A stretch of 32,922 nucleotides of DNA from Bacteroidia bacterium (GTDB lineage Bacteria > Bacteroidota > Bacteroidia > Bacteroidales > Prolixibacteraceae), in the NCBI GenBank assembly GCA_026391655.1, contig JAPLDR010000140.1, positions 13,596 through 46,517 of the forward strand. Reading direction: 5' to 3'. Shown in pieces: positions 32,840 through 32,922 of this stretch. Numbering within the stretch: position 1 is the first letter of the stretch; each line of letters opens with the position of its first letter. The notes beneath the pieces were generated by a model. The model was not told where the DNA came from and made no database searches. It saw only the letters and a list, made by a program, of their open reading frames with translations. Both the position numbers and the translations under genes were made by a program.

Positions 32840-32922
32840 TCAATCCTCCCCTTCCGAAAATTCCATCAAATAAGCCTTGATAAAACCGTCGATATCGCCA
32901 TCCATCACTCCCTGTACATTGG
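32840..32922 (-). CDS. prfB: Peptide chain release factor 2, C-terminal end (partial)
   Basis: Only the last 26 codons and stop are in the window, on the minus strand. They read NVQGVMDGDIDGFIKAYLME followed by FSEGED. The VMDGD...FI.AYLM wording matches the C-terminus of RF2, the UGA/UAA release factor. The rest, including any programmed frameshift site, lies beyond 32922. RF1 ends differently, so RF2 is favoured, but from a short tail. Confidence 0.8.
   Translation of the reverse strand, partial: NVQGVMDGDIDGFIKAYLMEFSEGED

Overview
The window reads as a chromosomal segment of a Bacteroidota bacterium, most likely Bacteroidales/Marinilabiliales. Support: a carboxypeptidase-like-domain TonB-dependent receptor, LytS/LytTR signalling, the parA-parB-DUF5683-lytic transglycosylase block, the sppA-lpxK-purine nucleoside phosphorylase block, a two-subunit methylmalonyl-CoA mutase, TAnnTTTG-type -7 promoter boxes, and almost no Shine-Dalgarno sequences. 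GC content is moderate and no phage, plasmid, IS or CRISPR structure was seen.

Layout. 1-5400 (+): TonB-dependent receptor, secreted TPR protein, LytS-type histidine kinase and LytTR regulator. 5400-6740 (+): Cys-rich OB-fold-like lipoprotein and a PepSY-type membrane protein. 6900-13650 (+): priA, parA, parB, DUF5683 protein and a MltD-like transglycosylase (replication restart, chromosome segregation, cell wall). 13700-18950 (-): DUF4403 lipoprotein, purine nucleoside phosphorylase, lpxK and sppA. 19000-21600: folK (+) against upp, radC, rpsT and two tRNA-Glu genes (-). 21600-26220: a 609-bp gene-free stretch, then mutA-mutB (-). 26300-32160: MFS exporter (+), CAP-domain protein (+), MATE exporter (-), acetyl-CoA synthetase (-). 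32160-32922: a dinD remnant (+) and the 3' end of prfB (-).

Most genes are ordinary housekeeping genes. What stands out: (1) three genes (sppA, mutB, dinD) each carry a loss that shifts the downstream frame in the same sense, net loss equal to 1 modulo 3; in mutB a conserved block of about 29 codons is gone. This is either gene decay or assembly error. (2) MutA has an eight-cysteine cluster in 20 residues. (3) Several unrelated dispersed palindromic repeats sit between genes; one of them supplies the only available start codon of the PepSY protein, and another is a CTGGCA-rich family occurring as inverted pairs 110-165 bp apart. (4) Two identical tRNA-Glu genes differ in an encoded CCA and are preceded by a duplicated 5' tRNA fragment. 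I saw no convincing new multi-gene system.
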